This document shows positions 1-8,688 of a stretch of 24,233 bases of DNA, piece after piece. The notes beneath the pieces were generated by a model that worked only from the letters and a program-made list of their open reading frames with translations, did not search any database and was not told where the DNA came from. Position numbers and translations under genes: made by a program. The first letter of the stretch is position 1. Each line of letters opens with the position of its first letter. This DNA is from Erythrobacter sp. 34-65-8 (lineage in GTDB: Bacteria; Pseudomonadota; Alphaproteobacteria; Sphingomonadales; Sphingomonadaceae), in the NCBI GenBank assembly GCA_002278985.1, contig NCJP01000018.1, positions 1 to 24,233 on the forward strand, given 5' to 3'.

Positions 1-77
1 AATGTGCCGACAAAAAACAACAGGCGGTGGGGTGCGTCGGCAAGTCGTGGCAGGTTCAGTTCGCTGGATTGGCTCAT
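1..77 (-). CDS. NnrS-like membrane protein, N-terminal fragment cut by window edge
   Basis: Reading leftward from an ATG at 77, an open frame of 25 codons runs off the window. It reads MSQSSELNLPRLADAPHRLL followed by FFVGT. A leucine/proline-rich start followed by an APHRLLFF-type motif is how many NnrS family haem- and copper-containing membrane proteins begin, just before their first transmembrane helix. NnrS proteins protect against nitrosative stress and are usually controlled by FNR-family nitric oxide or oxygen regulators. The gene is divergent from the chorismate mutase/UbiT-like gene at 183, and an FNR-type box at 112-125 lies between them, which fits that role. The identification rests on only 25 residues, so it is tentative; the rest of the gene is outside the window. 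Confidence 0.5.
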   Translation of the reverse strand, partial: MSQSSELNLPRLADAPHRLLFFVGT

Positions 78-111
78 CGCGTCAGTCTCGGGGCAACGGA
101 TTTGGCGTACA

Positions 112-125
112 TTGATCCAGATCAT
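112..125. promoter_or_regulatory. FNR/Anr/Dnr-type operator box
   Basis: TTGATCCAGATCAT matches the FNR/Anr/Dnr consensus TTGAT-N4-ATCAA at nine of ten defined positions. It lies between the divergent nnrS-like start (77) and the likely GTG start at 183. For the rightward gene, the box centre (118.5) at a class II distance of -41.5 would put transcription start near 160, shortly before the GTG. For the leftward gene the same distance would put it at the ATG itself, so control there may use another geometry. Function is inferred from the motif and from the neighbours. Confidence 0.6.
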
Positions 126-182
126 GATGCGCGCAGTAAAAATAGCGTGTCATGGCAGCCTGCCCGAACCCGGCCATCGCCC

Positions 183-1067
183 GTGACGCTGGAACATCAT
201 TCACTCGTCCCGTCGCCACTGCAACCGGCACGCCATGTGATCGACCGCATCGACGATGCCTTGCTGGTGTTGGTCGCGATGCGCCGGCGCCTGGTCGATG
301 GGGTCGGCCTGATGAAACGACGGCTGCGGGTGCCGCCGCTGGATCCGCTGCGCGAGCGTGCCGTGCATCATCGCGCTGGCGCGCTGGGTGCGCGTCTGGG
401 CCTGCCGCCGCCGCTGGCGCCGGCGTTGATGGATCTGTTGATCGCCGATGCCCACGCACAACAAGGCATTGTCGAATTACCCGCCCCGCAACCGCATCAA
501 GGAAGCTCCACCATGACCACCGCCCACGACAGCCAACCCGCATTCGCCGCGCTGGGCGAGCGCCTGGGCCATGCCGCGTTGCGCGCGGTGCCGCCGCCGC
601 GGCGGTTGGCGCCGCTGTTGCGCGTGCTGCCGCCGCTGCTGCAACAGCGCGCACTGGAACTGGCGATGGCGCGAGTGCTGGCGCCGGCGCTGGCCAACGG
701 CGATCTGGATTTCATGCTTGGCCGGCGGCTCGGCATCAGCGTGTCCGATCTCGGCGTGCAGTGGGTGATCGAGTTGCGCGGCGAACACCTGTGCGCATGC
801 GCCCCCGGTGTCGAAGCCGAGGCCACGGTGCGCGGCAGCGCCACCGATCTGCTGTTGCTGGCGAGCCGGCTCGAAGATGCCGACACCCTGTTCTTCCAGC
901 GTCGGCTGGAACTGACCGGCGACACCGAACTGGGCCTGACCGCGCGCAACCTGCTCGATCGCCTGCCCTGGGAAGAGGTGCCGCTGGGCCTGCGCATCGT
1001 GCTCAATCGCAGTGCCCGTTTCGCCCGCGCCGCGCGCGCTGCGCATCGCGGCATCGCCACCGGGTAG
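183..1067 (+). CDS. Chorismate mutase (AroQ-type) fused to SCP2/UbiT-like domain
   Basis: The 294-residue product has two parts. Residues about 17-95 look like an AroQ-fold chorismate mutase: R17, R34/R35, K45, D54, R57, E58 and Q94 align with the E. coli active-site residues R11, R28, K39, D48, R51, E52 and Q88; the S84 equivalent is alanine. Residues about 115-290 resemble an SCP2 lipid-binding domain of the UbiT (YhbT) type, an accessory factor in oxygen-independent ubiquinone synthesis. The linker (about 96-112) is Pro/Gln-rich. The GTG at 183 was chosen because upstream residues are not domain-like and it lies just after the start site expected from the FNR-type box; no strong ribosome site is visible. 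An in-frame ATG at 513, preceded by AAGGAAG, could give a separate SCP2 protein. Chorismate is the branch point for both prephenate and the ubiquinone ring, so the pairing is biochemically suggestive, but the joint role is inference. Confidence 0.65.
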   Translation: MTLEHHSLVPSPLQPARHVIDRIDDALLVLVAMRRRLVDGVGLMKRRLRVPPLDPLRERAVHHRAGALGARLGLPPPLAPALMDLLIADAHAQQGIVELPAPQPHQGSSTMTTAHDSQPAFAALGERLGHAALRAVPPPRRLAPLLRVLPPLLQQRALELAMARVLAPALANGDLDFMLGRRLGISVSDLGVQWVIELRGEHLCACAPGVEAEATVRGSATDLLLLASRLEDADTLFFQRRLELTGDTELGLTARNLLDRLPWEEVPLGLRIVLNRSARFARAARAAHRGIATG

Positions 1068-1080
1068 TCGCCGTTCGGCT

Positions 1081-2169
1081 TCACACCAGCGGCTCGCGGT
1101 AAAACACCAGTACCGCGCCGATCAGCGCCATCGCGCCCATCGCCACCAGGCCGGCAATGCGGGCCTGCACGTCATCGACCCCGGCCAGCCGCAATTCCAG
1201 CCAGCGCCCCACCGCCATGACGATCGCCAGCACCCCCATCGCCACATGCGTCGACTGGATCAGAAACAGAGTCTTGATCTCGAACACGGAATGGGCATGG
1301 GTCACCAGCAACACGCCGCCAAAGGCGGTGAGGATGGGAAACAGATAGCGTAGCCGGGCTGGTGCGTGCGGTGCACGTGCGTACGTTTCCAGTCCGCCCA
1401 GCACCAGCGCCAACAAGGTGGCGACGCGGTGTTGCAGGAGCTCGGCGTCGCCAAAGGTGCTGGCCCAGAACGGGATCGGCCCGAGCGGCCAGGTGCCCGC
1501 GCTGTTGCGCAGATACAGGAAAATTGCCAAGGCGATGAATCCGGCCGGCCAGTACCGCATCCAGCGCAACCCGCGCCGGTACGACAGCAGCGCCAGTAGC
1601 GCCATGGCAAGCAGGAACAGCCCGGCGATGTTGTGGCTGTAGTCGGACCATTCGGTGACAGCGCCCGACGGGACATGATCGACGACTACCCGGCGAGCGG
1701 ACTCGCCCGTGAGCAAGGCATCGTGGCTCGGCGTGACCAGGCGTGGGATTTTCGGACTGAACATGGCCAGCACTTCATGGCTGCCTTCGATCATCCGGCG
1801 GGGCAGGCCGATCAGCGTGGCATCATCCACCCCGATGATGCCGACCCCCTCCAGATCACCGGTTTCAGTGCGGACAGACGCGTTGGCGCGCAAGTGCGGC
1901 ACCGCCCATTCGACCCCGGGCACCCCGCGCACCCGCTCCAGCGCGGTGGCGGGCATGGCATAGGCCACATCGGTCGTGCGGCTGACCGGGTCCATCACCC
2001 AGACCTGCGCTTCGGCGACGTTGTAGACGCCGCTGGCCCCGCGCTGGATCAGGTTGACGAAGATGGTCAGCTGCTGCGTGATCAGCAGGGTGGAAAATCC
2101 GATCCCGAACAGCAGCCCGAAGAACTTGGTCCGGTCCCCGGTCAGCATGCGGATGGCGATCCAGAGCAC
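1081..2169 (-). CDS. Chimeric ORF: DevC/FtsX-type ABC permease N-terminus joined to CopD-like membrane domain
   Basis: The frame starts at GTG 2169 and gives 362 residues. Residues 1-130 match the start of DevC-type ABC exporter permeases: a first membrane helix at about 16-40, then the periplasmic MacB/FtsX core with a GVDDATLIGLPRRM segment. From about residue 131 the homology changes. The sequence becomes a CopD-like (copper resistance D) multi-helix membrane domain, with EWSDYSHNIAGL at about 173-184 and further helices near 206-222, 245-262, 275-292, 300-320 and 336-356. DevC permeases should continue with their own periplasmic domain and three more helices, which are missing. The CopD part lacks its own start and leader. 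The divergent TetR gene fits the DevC half, while the convergent UbiT-like gene (13 bp away) fits the CopD half. This is not a known family architecture; it is probably an assembly or recombination junction near 1755-1785. Confidence 0.6.
   Translation of the reverse strand: MLWIAIRMLTGDRTKFFGLLFGIGFSTLLITQQLTIFVNLIQRGASGVYNVAEAQVWVMDPVSRTTDVAYAMPATALERVRGVPGVEWAVPHLRANASVRTETGDLEGVGIIGVDDATLIGLPRRMIEGSHEVLAMFSPKIPRLVTPSHDALLTGESARRVVVDHVPSGAVTEWSDYSHNIAGLFLLAMALLALLSYRRGLRWMRYWPAGFIALAIFLYLRNSAGTWPLGPIPFWASTFGDAELLQHRVATLLALVLGGLETYARAPHAPARLRYLFPILTAFGGVLLVTHAHSVFEIKTLFLIQSTHVAMGVLAIVMAVGRWLELRLAGVDDVQARIAGLVAMGAMALIGAVLVFYREPLV
1755..1785. other. Putative chimeric junction (left)
   Basis: Within the minus-strand frame, DevC-like sequence ends around residue 129-136 and CopD-like sequence begins, without a frame change. 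Everything to the left (nnrS-like, FNR box, chorismate mutase-UbiT, CopD) differs in character from the sphingomonad gene set to the right. The exact breakpoint cannot be placed by eye because the joining residues are compatible with either parent. Confidence 0.5.
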
Positions 2170-2231
2170 AGGCGGGGGAACCTTTCGCGCTTCGAGAGGG
2201 TTGCGGGAACATCAACATCAGCGCATTAGTG

Positions 2232-2263
2232 AACGCTAGCGTTTTATTGAACGGGGCCGTTCA
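2232..2263. promoter_or_regulatory. Two palindromes before tetR, likely operator
   Basis: AACGCTAGCGTT (2232-2243) is a perfect 12-bp palindrome. TGAACGG-GG-CCGTTCA (2248-2263) has perfect 7-bp arms around a 2-bp centre. Both share an AACG/CGTT half-site. They sit between the divergent DevC-like start (2169) and the TetR start (2266), the second ending 2 bp before the start codon. TetR-family repressors usually bind such dyads and control both themselves and the divergent transporter; direct binding here is inference. Confidence 0.55.
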
Positions 2264-2265
2264 GA

Positions 2266-2889
2266 TTGTCAACCGTAAGAAAACGAAAGGCGGGGCGGCC
2301 GGTCGATCCGGCCAAGCATGACGCGATCATCGCGGCAGCGACCGATTCGTTTTTCGAGATCGGCTATGCCGCCAGCACCATCGAAGGCATCGCCGCCCGG
2401 GCCGGCGTCTCCAAGGTCACCGTCTACAACCACTTCGGGGACAAGCGGACCTTGCTGGCCGCCGCTGTCGGGCGCGAGTGCGAGCGGATGCGCGGCCACT
2501 TCGCCATCGAGGCCGACAGCGGCGCGGACCTGCGGGATCGCCTGCTCACCATCGGCACCGCCATGGTCGCCTTCCTCTCGCGCCCCGAAATGATCCAGTT
2601 CGAACGGCGGATTGCCGCCGAGACGGAGCATGAACCCGAAATCGGCATAGCTTTCCTCGACAACGGGCCTCGCCGGATGAAGGCGGCCTTTGCTGCGCTG
2701 CTGGCCAAGGCCCATGCCGGCGGCGAACTCGACATTCCCGATCCGGAGCTGGCGGCCGAACAGTTTGCCTCGCTTTGCAAGGGCATGGGCGATCTGGAAC
2801 GGCGGTTCGGAGCCATTCCCGACCCGGCGCGCGAGCAGGCGCGGATCGCCGGGGCGGTCGACGTGTTCCTGCGGGCCTATTCCCGATAA
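2266..2889 (+). CDS. TetR/AcrR family transcriptional regulator
   Basis: This 207-residue protein has a typical TetR N-terminus: a basic start (VRKRKAGRPVDPAKHD), the first helix, and a helix-turn-helix at about 37-57 (STIEGIAARAGVSKVTVYNHF) followed by DKRTLL. The remaining ~140 residues form the helical ligand-binding and dimer domain, here resembling the AefR/AcrR-like C-terminal type. The start is TTG at 2266: an in-frame TGA at 2248-2250 blocks anything further upstream, and no ATG or GTG lies near. No clear ribosome site precedes it, so the message may have a very short leader. Paired palindromes just upstream suggest autorepression and control of the divergent DevC-type exporter gene, of which only the first part remains. 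The inducing ligand cannot be told from sequence. Confidence 0.85.
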   Translation: MSTVRKRKAGRPVDPAKHDAIIAAATDSFFEIGYAASTIEGIAARAGVSKVTVYNHFGDKRTLLAAAVGRECERMRGHFAIEADSGADLRDRLLTIGTAMVAFLSRPEMIQFERRIAAETEHEPEIGIAFLDNGPRRMKAAFAALLAKAHAGGELDIPDPELAAEQFASLCKGMGDLERRFGAIPDPAREQARIAGAVDVFLRAYSR

Positions 2890-2932
2890 CCGTCATCGGA
2901 ATATTGGCTGATCCGCGCCCCGCGGCATCAAC

Positions 2933-2960
2933 TTGCCATTCACTCCGCTGTGCCTACATT
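2933..2960 (+). promoter_or_regulatory. Possible sigma-70-type promoter for ftsH
   Basis: TTGCCA (2933-2938) and TACATT (2955-2960) are separated by 16 bp, and lie 26 bp before the ftsH ATG. An AAAGGA ribosome site (2971-2976) follows at good spacing. Recognised by eye only. Confidence 0.35.
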
Positions 2961-2985
2961 GGGGCAGACGAAAGGAACCCGTGCA

Positions 2986-4950
<1,965 letters not shown>

Positions 4951-4971
4951 TCGACCTGATCCTGATTTGAA

Positions 4972-5001
4972 GGGCGTCCGGAGCGATCCGGGCGCCCTTT
5001 T
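4972..5001 (+). terminator. Rho-independent terminator after ftsH
   Basis: GGGCGTCCGGA (4972-4982) pairs with TCCGGGCGCCC (4987-4997) through 11 bp with one G-T pair and a GCGA loop, followed by TTTT. It begins 21 bp after the ftsH stop and ends before the convergent DUF3667 gene. Confidence 0.85.
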
Positions 5002-5010
5002 GCTTGGGCG

Positions 5011-6072
5011 TCAGAACGCGCCCAGCACCAGCAGTGTCTGCAGGAACAGCACGATCACTACGTTAATGAGAATTAGCAGGGCGAAGAACCGCCACAGGGC
5101 CGAAAACCGGGTCAGGCCATAGGCATGGCGCAGCTGCTTGTAGAGGTGCAGCGGCGCCCCGATTGTCAGCAGGATGGCCGCAACGCCGTTGCCCCAGCCG
5201 CCCGGGATCGCGCCCAGCAGCGACATCGCAATGAACAGCAGCGACATGAAAGCCAGTGAATAGGTCACGAACACCGCGTGATCATAGGCCTTGAACTGGC
5301 GCCGCCAGGCGAACAGCAGCCACACGAACGGGATCGACAGCGGGATCAGCAGCCAGCTGAACTTGTAGGCATTGGTCTGGAGCTTGTAGAGCATCAGGCC
5401 GGGGTTGGACTTCCACTTCCCGATGATGCCCTCATCGAGAAAGCCGATGCCGGTGACCTTGATGTTGCTCGTATCGATGCCCGCTGGCGCGCTGGCAGCA
5501 GCATCGAGCACACCGGTGAGTGCTTCTACCTCGCTATCGATCTCTGCCCGTCTCGGGGAACCCTCCGGCAGGCCATCGCGTTCCTGTTCCAGCGTGGTGA
5601 TCTGTTCCTGGATTCTCTTCTCCACAACGGAATTGTCGGTGAAGCCTTCGATCATTCCTTCGCTGAAATCCGTTGGCGCCGTCACCCCGACCATCTGGAA
5701 CACCGCAAACATCGCAAACACGGTGAACAGGAACATGGCCATCGGGCTGACGAACTTCGCCCGCTCCCCGTCGACATAGCGGCGGGTCAGCTTGCCCGGC
5801 TTGAAGGCCAGCAGCGGCAGGGTGTTCCACAGCTTGCCATCGAGGTGGAGCACGCCATGCATGATGTCATGCCCGATCGCCGCCAGGCTGCGGTGAATGT
5901 GCGCTTTCTGGCCGCATTCGGGGCAGAACTTGCCGGTGAAGCCGGTGCCGCAGTTGGCGCAGACCGTGGCCGACCCGGCCTGTTCCTGTCCTTCGCCCGC
6001 CCCGGGCTCGACCACGCGGCCAAGCAAGCCGCCTTCGATTGCCGTGCCGATGCCGTCACCCAGCCCGCTCAT
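5011..6072 (-). CDS. DUF3667 zinc-ribbon membrane protein
   Basis: The 353-residue protein has an N-terminal zinc ribbon with C38-x2-C41 and C50-x2-C53 (CANC...CPECGQ). This is followed by a conserved segment (LDGKLWNTLPLLAFKPGKLT) that leads into membrane helices at about 85-105 and several near the C-terminus. A charged, probably coiled-coil stretch lies between (around 125-160). This is the architecture of DUF3667, a family of unknown function that is common in sphingomonads and Bacteroidetes. The ATG at 6072 (MSGLGDGIGTAIEGG) is preferred because family members often begin this way; an ATG at 6114 with GGGGG upstream is the alternative. It follows the ParA-like gene closely (63 bp, or 21 bp with the longer start), so the two may be cotranscribed. 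Confidence 0.8.
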   Translation of the reverse strand: MSGLGDGIGTAIEGGLLGRVVEPGAGEGQEQAGSATVCANCGTGFTGKFCPECGQKAHIHRSLAAIGHDIMHGVLHLDGKLWNTLPLLAFKPGKLTRRYVDGERAKFVSPMAMFLFTVFAMFAVFQMVGVTAPTDFSEGMIEGFTDNSVVEKRIQEQITTLEQERDGLPEGSPRRAEIDSEVEALTGVLDAAASAPAGIDTSNIKVTGIGFLDEGIIGKWKSNPGLMLYKLQTNAYKFSWLLIPLSIPFVWLLFAWRRQFKAYDHAVFVTYSLAFMSLLFIAMSLLGAIPGGWGNGVAAILLTIGAPLHLYKQLRHAYGLTRFSALWRFFALLILINVVIVLFLQTLLVLGAF

Positions 6073-6135
6073 TGCCCGCCCCCGTGGAACCTGTAACGGC
6101 TTGTATAGAGGCATTCTTTGCCCCCGCGATAGCGG

Positions 6136-6867
6136 CTATTTGCCCGCCAGCTTGCGCTCGATTCCCTGCCACAGCGCGGCGATGCAACGCGCGCCCGGCG
6201 ACGACCGGGCAAACACCCCCACCGGCGCGCGCCTGACCGCACATTGCTCGATCGCGCTCGACCAGGGGATGACCGGCCAGCCCGGGTTCGCTTCCATCGC
6301 CGCCCGGTGCAGGGCCCGCCTGCGGTCCACCATCGACAGCACCGGCAGCATCGGCGGATGCCCCTTGCCCATCTCCCGGACCGCTTCGGCAACCAGTTCG
6401 AAGGCCCTGCTCGACAACGGCGATGGCGGCAGCGGTACCACCACCAGATCGGCCGCGCGCAGCACCTGCGCGCTCACTTCGTTGAGTACCGGCGGGCAAT
6501 CGAGCACGATCCGGGGGTAGGTCTGGCCCAGTTCCTCCGCCAGCTTGGCCAGGCGGCGCTTCTTGCCGATGCTGGTGAGCTGGCGGTCCAGCGCCCACAG
6601 GCTGTCGTCTGCGGGCAGGACATCGAGCAGCGGGTAAGCCGTGGTGCGGATCACGCTGGCCGGATCGCGGTCACGGGCGAACACCCCGCCCGCCCGCTTC
6701 TTGCCGGCCGGATCCAGCCCGGTCAGGAAAGCGGCTCCGCCCGCGGCGTCGAGATCCCACAGCAAGGTGCGCTGGCGATCAAGCTCAGCGCTGCACCAGG
6801 CCAGGTTTGCCGCCAGCGTGGTTTTCCCCACCCCGCCTTTCACGCTGTAGACCGCAATCACTGCCAT
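6136..6867 (-). CDS. ParA/MinD-family P-loop ATPase (orphan)
   Basis: The 243-residue protein opens with a deviant Walker A motif KGGVGKTT (10-17), with the signature lysine at 10 that marks the ParA/MinD/Soj group. A WDLD motif (37-40) matches the A' region and RIVLDCPP the Walker B region. Such ATPases dimerise on ATP and position cargo on the nucleoid or membrane. No ParB, MinC/E or parS-like sites are seen nearby, so the cargo is unknown; it is not the usual chromosomal parAB pair. The ATG at 6867 was chosen over 6891 because GGAGG lies 9 bp before it and the P-loop then starts at the usual position. It probably forms an operon with the downstream DUF3667 gene. Confidence 0.85.
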   Translation of the reverse strand: MAVIAVYSVKGGVGKTTLAANLAWCSAELDRQRTLLWDLDAAGGAAFLTGLDPAGKKRAGGVFARDRDPASVIRTTAYPLLDVLPADDSLWALDRQLTSIGKKRRLAKLAEELGQTYPRIVLDCPPVLNEVSAQVLRAADLVVVPLPPSPLSSRAFELVAEAVREMGKGHPPMLPVLSMVDRRRALHRAAMEANPGWPVIPWSSAIEQCAVRRAPVGVFARSSPGARCIAALWQGIERKLAGK

Positions 6868-6963
6868 CTGCCCAGTCCTCCAAGCCATCACGCCGCGCCG
6901 TCAGCCCGCTTCGTGGGCAGGCCGGTACTGTCAGCCGGAATGGAGCTGCGCGCAAGCCAAACG

Positions 6964-6989
6964 AAAAAGGCCGCCCGAAGGCGGCCTTT
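6964..6989 (-). terminator. Rho-independent terminator after rpoZ
   Basis: AAAGGCCGCC (6966-6975) pairs perfectly with GGCGGCCTTT (6980-6989) around a 4-nt loop. Read on the minus strand, the stem is followed by a run of five T. It lies 23 bp past the rpoZ stop and separates rpoZ from the ParA-like gene. Confidence 0.9.
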
Positions 6990-7012
6990 CACACTTTGCC
7001 AGGAAAACAGGC

Positions 7013-7357
7013 TCAGCCGTCGTAATCGACCCCGAGCGAGTTGGACCGGGCCGGTGCCGCAGCGGTGATCCGCAGCGCTTCGGCCGACTGGCTGAGCGAG
7101 CCGATTTCATCCGCTTCGTCCTCGTCGTCCGGCAGGATCTTCTGCAGGTTGACCACGGCCGATTCGTAGAGGTCGCGCGGACCAATGGTCTGTTCGGCGA
7201 TTTCGCGCAGCGCCACGACCGGGTTCTTGTCCCGGTCACGGTCGATGGTCAGTTCGGCACCGCCGGAAATCTCGCGCGCACGCTGGGCAGCCAGCAGGAC
7301 GAGATCGAAACGGTTGGGAACCTTGTCGACACAATCTTCGACGGTAACGCGCGCCAT
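7013..7357 (-). CDS. rpoZ: DNA-directed RNA polymerase omega subunit
   Basis: Omega helps assemble RNA polymerase by folding around the C-terminus of beta-prime. The protein (114 residues) starts [20 protein letters not shown], the highly conserved omega N-terminus, followed by [10 protein letters not shown] and a [15 protein letters not shown] segment, all family landmarks. The C-terminal ~35 residues are acidic and then variable, as in other alphaproteobacteria. The ATG at 7357 gives this start; the open frame upstream is not conserved. It has its own promoter-like element and a strong terminator, so it appears monocistronic. Confidence 0.95.
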   Translation of the reverse strand: MARVTVEDCVDKVPNRFDLVLLAAQRAREISGGAELTIDRDRDKNPVVALREIAEQTIGPRDLYESAVVNLQKILPDDEDEADEIGSLSQSAEALRITAAAPARSNSLGVDYDG

Positions 7358-7398
7358 CGGGCACTCCAGCAGAACAAGTGGTTTCGGGGAAGGAAGCC

Positions 7399-7426
7399 CC
7401 ATAGGCAGCAGCGGGTAAAGAGTCAA
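7399..7426 (-). promoter_or_regulatory. Likely sigma-70-type promoter for rpoZ
   Basis: On the minus strand, TTGACT (7426-7421) and CTATGG (7404-7399) are separated by 16 bp. This resembles the alphaproteobacterial housekeeping promoter and lies about 40 bp before the rpoZ ATG. Confidence 0.5.
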
Positions 7427-7467
7427 GAAATTGCCCCTCACCGCAAATCTCGTCTAGGCAGGTCGCG

Positions 7468-8676
7468 ATGACCGGCGAGCACCCTCCGCATCTGACGCCC
7501 GCTGCGGCGGAGCCAGCCGCAGCTTTCCGCGATGAGGAACCCTTTGCGGTTTCCGCACAGGGGCAGGCGCTGACGTTCTATCCTGCCGGGAAAGACCGGC
7601 TCGATGCCCTGCTCGCCCTGATCGCAGGCGCCCGCGAGTCCCTGCGGCTGTGCTATTACATCTTTGTCGAGGACGAAGCCGGGTTGCGGGTGCGCGATGC
7701 GCTGGTCGCGGCGGTCGAGCGCGGGGTCGATACCCGTCTCATCGTCGACGGGTTCGGCGCGGCGGCAGACGAAGATTCCCCTTTCTTTGCCGCATTCAAG
7801 GCAGCCGGCGGGCAGTACCACGTCTTCACCCCGCGCTTCGGGCGGCGCTACCTGATCCGCAATCACCAGAAGATGGCAATTGCCGATGGCGTGCGGGCGC
7901 TGATCGGTGGCTTCAACATCGAGCACGGCTATTTCGACCCGCCCGAGACTGACGGCTGGCGCGACCTGGGGATCGGCATCGAAGGCTCGCTGGTGACCGA
8001 TCTGGTGCGCTGGTACGGCGCGCTGGAACAATGGCTGTCCCATCCCCGGCAGCAACTGCTGGCCATCCGGCGGCAGGTCCGCCGGTGGGAGCCGGGCGAT
8101 GGTCCGGCGAAGCTGCTGATCGGCGGGCCAACCGAAGGGCTGTCAGGCTGGGCCCGGCACGTCGGGCATGACCTGCGCCAGGGATCGCGGGTCGACATGG
8201 TCATGGCCTATTTCTCGCCCTCGGCCGGCCTGCTGCGGCGGATCGCGCGGATCGGGCGGACGGGCGAGGCCAGACTGGTGCTGGCGGGCAAGAGCGACAA
8301 TCCGGCCACGGTCGGCGCAACGCGCTCACTCTACACCTACCTGCTCAAGCGCAAGGTACGGATCTGGGAATTCGCCCCGTGCAAGCTGCACACCAAACTG
8401 ATCGTGATCGATGATGTGACCTATCTCGGCAGCTCCAACTTCGACATGCGCAGCCTGTTCCTCAACCTGGAACTGATGATCCGAATTGACGATGCTGTCC
8501 TGGCCGAGCGGATGCGCGGCTTCGTGGCTGGGCATCTGCCCTGGTCGGAAGAGATCGTGCTGGCCGAGCATCGCCGCCGGGCCACCCTATGGAACCGGCT
8601 GCGCTGGGGCCTGTCATGGTTCCTGGTGACGGTGGTCGACTACACTGTCAGCCGGCGGCTGAACCTGGGGCTCTAG
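7468..8676 (+). CDS. Phospholipase D superfamily protein, cardiolipin synthase-like
   Basis: The 402-residue protein has the two HKD motifs of the phospholipase D superfamily: H133-K135-D140 (NHQKMAIAD) and H308-K310-D315 (LHTKLIVID), each followed by the GG/GSSN-type segment (LIGGFN; LGSSNFDMRS). The paired motifs form one active site that moves phosphatidyl groups through a phosphohistidine. The residues after each motif and the general length fit bacterial cardiolipin synthases, although the two N-terminal transmembrane helices of classic ClsA are missing. A hydrophobic stretch near the C-terminus (about 380-392) may contact the membrane. The ATG at 7468 gives the full domain. It is divergent from rpoZ and convergent with dnaB (12 bp). 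Cardiolipin synthesis is likely; another phosphodiesterase activity is possible. Confidence 0.85.
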   Translation: MTGEHPPHLTPAAAEPAAAFRDEEPFAVSAQGQALTFYPAGKDRLDALLALIAGARESLRLCYYIFVEDEAGLRVRDALVAAVERGVDTRLIVDGFGAAADEDSPFFAAFKAAGGQYHVFTPRFGRRYLIRNHQKMAIADGVRALIGGFNIEHGYFDPPETDGWRDLGIGIEGSLVTDLVRWYGALEQWLSHPRQQLLAIRRQVRRWEPGDGPAKLLIGGPTEGLSGWARHVGHDLRQGSRVDMVMAYFSPSAGLLRRIARIGRTGEARLVLAGKSDNPATVGATRSLYTYLLKRKVRIWEFAPCKLHTKLIVIDDVTYLGSSNFDMRSLFLNLELMIRIDDAVLAERMRGFVAGHLPWSEEIVLAEHRRRATLWNRLRWGLSWFLVTVVDYTVSRRLNLGL

Positions 8677-8688
8677 GGGGGGCAGGAG

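Noticed and set aside
513..1067. Separate UbiT gene starting at ATG 513
   Set aside because: Possible, with AAGGAAG upstream, but no stop separates it from the chorismate mutase frame, so I list one fused gene and note the alternative.
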